DNA of 14,957 bases. Origin: Bacillota bacterium. GTDB taxonomy: Bacteria > Bacillota > UBA4882 > JAAYXC01. Position 1 is the stretch's first letter. Each line of letters starts with the position of its first letter. This document shows positions 12,683-14,957 of the stretch, piece by piece. Location: positions 1-14,957 of the forward strand of contig JAAYXC010000387.1 in assembly GCA_012516115.1 (NCBI GenBank). Reading direction: 5' to 3'. A program made the position numbers and the translations under genes. Below the pieces are notes generated by a model. The model worked only from the letters and a program-made list of their open reading frames with translations, was not told where the DNA came from and did no database searches.

Positions 12683-13870
12683 ATGCGGGTCCGGGATAAT
12701 CTATGGGTGGCCTTCGGCGCTCTGCTCGGCAACCCCCTTCGTTCGTTCTTGACCGCCCTGGGCGTGGTCATCGGGGTAGGGGCGGTCATCGTGATGGTTT
12801 CCATCGGAGAAGGAGCGCGGGCGCGGGTTACCGAACAGATCCAGTCGCTGGGTTCCAATCTTCTCATGATCGCGCCGGGGCGGATGGAGCGGGGGGCCTG
12901 GGGTAGCCGGACCGTTTTAACCAGCGATCTCGTACCGGTGGTGGCCGCCTGTCCATCGATAAGCCGGGTGGCACCGGAGGCGAGCGGCATGCGCCAGGTC
13001 TCCTTCGGCGAGGCCAGCATCATGACCAACATCACCGGGGTGACCGCGGACTACTGGGAGGTAAGGAAACTCAAGATCGGTAGCGGAACGCTCTTCGGCG
13101 AGGAAGAGGTACGCGAAGCCCGGAAAGTGGCGGTCATCGGAGCGGACGTGGCCACAGAACTCTTTCCCCACCAGGACCCCATCGGTCAGAAGATCAAAGT
13201 CGGACGGGTCAAGTTCACCGTGATCGGGGTGGCGGCTCCCCGTGGCCAGGCCGGGTTTTTCAGCCAGGATGATGTGGTCTATATCCCTTTGACCACCGCC
13301 CAGCGTCGCCTTTTCGGCAACAAGCGGATCCGCATGATCTATGCCGAAGCCAGAAGCGAGGAATTGATGGATCAGGCCGCCGCCGAGATCCGGGAGGCTC
13401 TGCTGGCCGAACTCGAGGACGAGAACGCCTTCGTCATCAATAACCAGGCGGATATCCTTTCCACGGCCCAACAAATGACCCAGACCCTGACCTTGCTTCT
13501 GGCGGGCATCGCCGGGGTTTCGCTCCTCGTGGGTGGCATCGGCATCATGAACATCATGCTCGTTTCGGTCACCGAGCGGATCAAGGAGATCGGTCTCCGC
13601 AAGGCGCTGGGCGCCCAGGAGAAAGAGATCATGACGCAGTTCCTTTACGAGGCGGCCACCTTAAGCCTCCTCGGAGGTGGCATCGGCTTCCTTCTCGGAA
13701 GCCTTGGCGCGGCCGGGCTCTCGGCCGCCTTCGGATGGCGGACCGTGATCAGTCCTTCCGCCGTGGTGGTGGCCTTCGGTCTCTCTTTGTTCGTCGGGAT
13801 CTTCTTCGGCGTCTACCCGGCCGGGAGGGCGTCACGGCTCGACCCGATCGAGGCTTTAAGACACGAATGA
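12683..13870 (+). CDS. ABC transporter permease, MacB/FtsX type
   Basis: Inner-membrane permease of 395 residues with the classical MacB layout. A first membrane helix (about 22-41, with LGNPLRSFLTALGVVIGVGAVI) is followed by a large extracytoplasmic MacB_PCD domain (about 45-265). Then come the FtsX domain's three helices: LLLAGIAGVSLLVGGIGIMNIMLVSV, a helix pair after the coupling segment RIKEIGLRKALGAQEKEIM, and the terminal PAGRASRLDPIEALRHE. These are diagnostic family motifs, and length is normal for unfused permeases. It pairs with the ATPase at 11314 to drive substrate from the periplasmic side through adaptor and channel. Start ATG 12683 has AGGTG about 8 bases before it; ATG 12668 is an alternative adding five residues but with a poor ribosome site. 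The Spy-like gene and a strong hairpin separate it from the ATPase. Confidence 0.94.
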   Translation: MRVRDNLWVAFGALLGNPLRSFLTALGVVIGVGAVIVMVSIGEGARARVTEQIQSLGSNLLMIAPGRMERGAWGSRTVLTSDLVPVVAACPSISRVAPEASGMRQVSFGEASIMTNITGVTADYWEVRKLKIGSGTLFGEEEVREARKVAVIGADVATELFPHQDPIGQKIKVGRVKFTVIGVAAPRGQAGFFSQDDVVYIPLTTAQRRLFGNKRIRMIYAEARSEELMDQAAAEIREALLAELEDENAFVINNQADILSTAQQMTQTLTLLLAGIAGVSLLVGGIGIMNIMLVSVTERIKEIGLRKALGAQEKEIMTQFLYEAATLSLLGGGIGFLLGSLGAAGLSAAFGWRTVISPSAVVVAFGLSLFVGIFFGVYPAGRASRLDPIEALRHE

Positions 13871-13885
13871 AGGGGGGAAACGCGA

Positions 13886-14497
13886 TTGCGCGCTTCGCGA
13901 AGGACTGTTCTCCTCCTGGCAGCGGGGCTCTTCGCGGTGGTCGTGAACGCGCGACTTGCCAATACTTCGTCTCCTTCGGAGGAAGCACGCCGTCCTCAGG
14001 CGGACCTGGCCTGGTTCATGGTGGGTCTCCGGGAACTCTGCCGGAGCAAAGACACTCGGCTTCAGCTCTCCCCGGCCCAGGCCAGGCGGATCCTGCCCGA
14101 ACTTCAGGCCCTGGTGGATGAAGGTATCCTTCCCATCGAGCGGGAGGTCCCGCGCGAAGAAAGACGGTTCACGCCCGATCGGACCGGTTCGGAGAGGGCG
14201 CCAAGCGCGGAAGAACGCCGCAAGATGCAGGAACGTCGCCAGAAAGAGGCGGAGAGGATCGAAAAGGCCCTCGGGAAGATGGAGAAGGTACTCCGCCAAG
14301 CCCAAATCGATTATATCCTGAACCTCGAGTTCGACCCGGAAAAATACGGCCTGGGCGTCCTCCAGATGAGGAGCGATACGCGCGGCTTCGATCGGGACGG
14401 CTTGGAGAAATGGCGGAAAACCATGGAGGAAGGTCGACGTCGCCTGGTCCAGCTCAACAGGGAAGTCCTTGATTTGCTAAAGAAATTGGTCAAATAA
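13886..14497 (+). CDS. Secreted helical protein of unknown function in the exporter operon
   Basis: I do not recognise a named family. The 203-residue product begins with a basic, hydrophobic signal-like segment (MRASRRTVLLLAAGLFAVVVNARLA), so it is probably exported. The segment LQLSPAQARRILPELQALVDEG resembles the LTxxQ-type start of Spy-like helices, suggesting a related helical role, but this is weak. A charged middle (PSAEERRKMQERRQKEAERIEKALGKMEKVL) is likely coiled coil. The C-terminus is another amphipathic helix ending LDLLKKLVK. One cysteine (LCRSKD) is present and no lipobox is seen. TTG 13886 is the start, with AAGGGGGG about 8 bases upstream. It lies 15 bases after the permease and 20 before the TolC-like gene, so it is transcribed with them and may work at the pump or as an envelope chaperone. 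Confidence 0.8.
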   Translation: MRASRRTVLLLAAGLFAVVVNARLANTSSPSEEARRPQADLAWFMVGLRELCRSKDTRLQLSPAQARRILPELQALVDEGILPIEREVPREERRFTPDRTGSERAPSAEERRKMQERRQKEAERIEKALGKMEKVLRQAQIDYILNLEFDPEKYGLGVLQMRSDTRGFDRDGLEKWRKTMEEGRRRLVQLNREVLDLLKKLVK

Positions 14498-14517
14498 CTG
14501 GTTAGGGGCGATGGCGG

Positions 14518-14957
14518 ATGAAGATAAAGTTTTTTGCGCGAAGGTCCTGGCTCCGGCAAGTCTTTTTCCTCTTTCCGGTGTTCCTCTTCGGCCTGGTGAC
14601 GGTGGCCGGGGGAGCCGAGACTTCGCCGACCGGGGAAAAGCTCGATCTCGCCACCGCGGTCCGGCTGGCGCTGGATGCCGATCCCCAGGTGATCAAGGCC
14701 GAAGCGGCGCTGATCCAAGCCGAGAGCGCGGTGGCCGCGGAACTGGCGAAGCTTGCTCCCGGACTCACCTTGAAGGCGGTGACCCAGAACAGCTACACAG
14801 AGGATGATCTCCACGTACGTTCCAACCAGCTCTCCTTCGTTATCGCCGGTACGTATCCCGGGATCTTTCCCCTGACCATCGGGGCCAAAGCCGCCAGCGA
14901 CCTGGAGGCGGCCCTCTGGGACCGCGTCGATGCCGAGGCCGCCCTCGCCCAGATCAG
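14518..14957 (+). CDS. TolC-family outer-membrane efflux protein, 3' truncated by window edge
   Basis: Only the first 146 residues are in the window. ATG 14518 opens a signal peptide (MKIKFFARRSWLRQVFFLFPVFLFG, ending near AGGAE). KLDLATAVRLALDADPQVIKAEAALIQAESAVAAE follows, the typical first helical repeat of outer-membrane efflux proteins (family pattern: leucine-rich start, AVRLAL, NP/DP, then an Ala/Glu-rich helix). A beta-like stretch (SNQLSFVIAGTYPGIFPLTIGAK) follows. The frame is open to the window end. GGGGCG about 8-10 bases upstream is a modest ribosome site. With the adaptor, ATPase and permease upstream it completes a MacA-MacB-TolC-type system. Its presence implies an outer envelope layer, or the poorly understood TolC-like proteins of some Gram-positive Clostridia. 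Confidence 0.85.
   Translation, partial: MKIKFFARRSWLRQVFFLFPVFLFGLVTVAGGAETSPTGEKLDLATAVRLALDADPQVIKAEAALIQAESAVAAELAKLAPGLTLKAVTQNSYTEDDLHVRSNQLSFVIAGTYPGIFPLTIGAKAASDLEAALWDRVDAEAALAQI

Noticed and set aside
1..14957. CRISPR array, insertion sequence or prophage
   Set aside because: No regularly spaced repeats, transposase, integrase or phage-like genes are seen.

Overview
The window looks like chromosomal DNA of a GC-rich, endospore-forming anaerobe of the Firmicutes, perhaps a thermophilic Clostridia lineage near Ammonifex, Moorella or Desulfotomaculum. That placement is inference. It rests on a pair of CotF-type spore coat genes, a single-domain FMN-type glutamate synthase with an N-terminal cysteine cluster, strong GGAGG ribosome binding sites, and frequent GTG or TTG starts. 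The tail of the window encodes a TolC-family outer-membrane efflux protein, which would fit a diderm spore-former or one of the Clostridia that carry such genes without a classical outer membrane.

Layout. 1-783: the 3' part of asnA (ammonia-dependent asparagine synthetase). 784-1320: a long gap with an 18-bp inverted repeat built of 9-mers, a good sigma-70-type promoter and a strong leader hairpin. 1321-2910: glutamate synthase-related FMN protein, then a hairpin terminator. 3056-3841: IclR-family regulator. 3887-3962: tRNA-Arg(CCG) with its own promoter and a textbook terminator. 4210-5784: Na+/solute symporter. About 5792-6715: a heavily frameshifted, truncated phenylacetate-CoA ligase pseudogene. 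6802-7275, minus strand: two small spore coat genes.

7494 to the end is one coherent module. A NarL/DegS-type sensor kinase overlaps its LuxR/NarL-type response regulator by 8 bases. Next comes a 205-base control region, then the genes of a MacA/MacB/TolC-like tripartite exporter: adaptor, ABC ATPase, permease and outer-membrane channel. Two small secreted helical proteins are interleaved: a Spy/CpxP-like one between ATPase and permease, and an unrecognised one between permease and channel. The likely logic is that the two-component system senses an envelope or chemical stress and switches on an efflux pump with its periplasmic helper proteins.

The most striking details are in this module. 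The response regulator has an in-frame amber codon exactly where the conserved receiver lysine (K105) should be, with the DNA-binding half intact and preceded by its own GGAGGA-N4-TTG. Just after the regulator's stop codon lies a perfect 7-2-7 inverted repeat (TACAACA-TT-TGTTGTA), the geometry used by NarL-family regulators.
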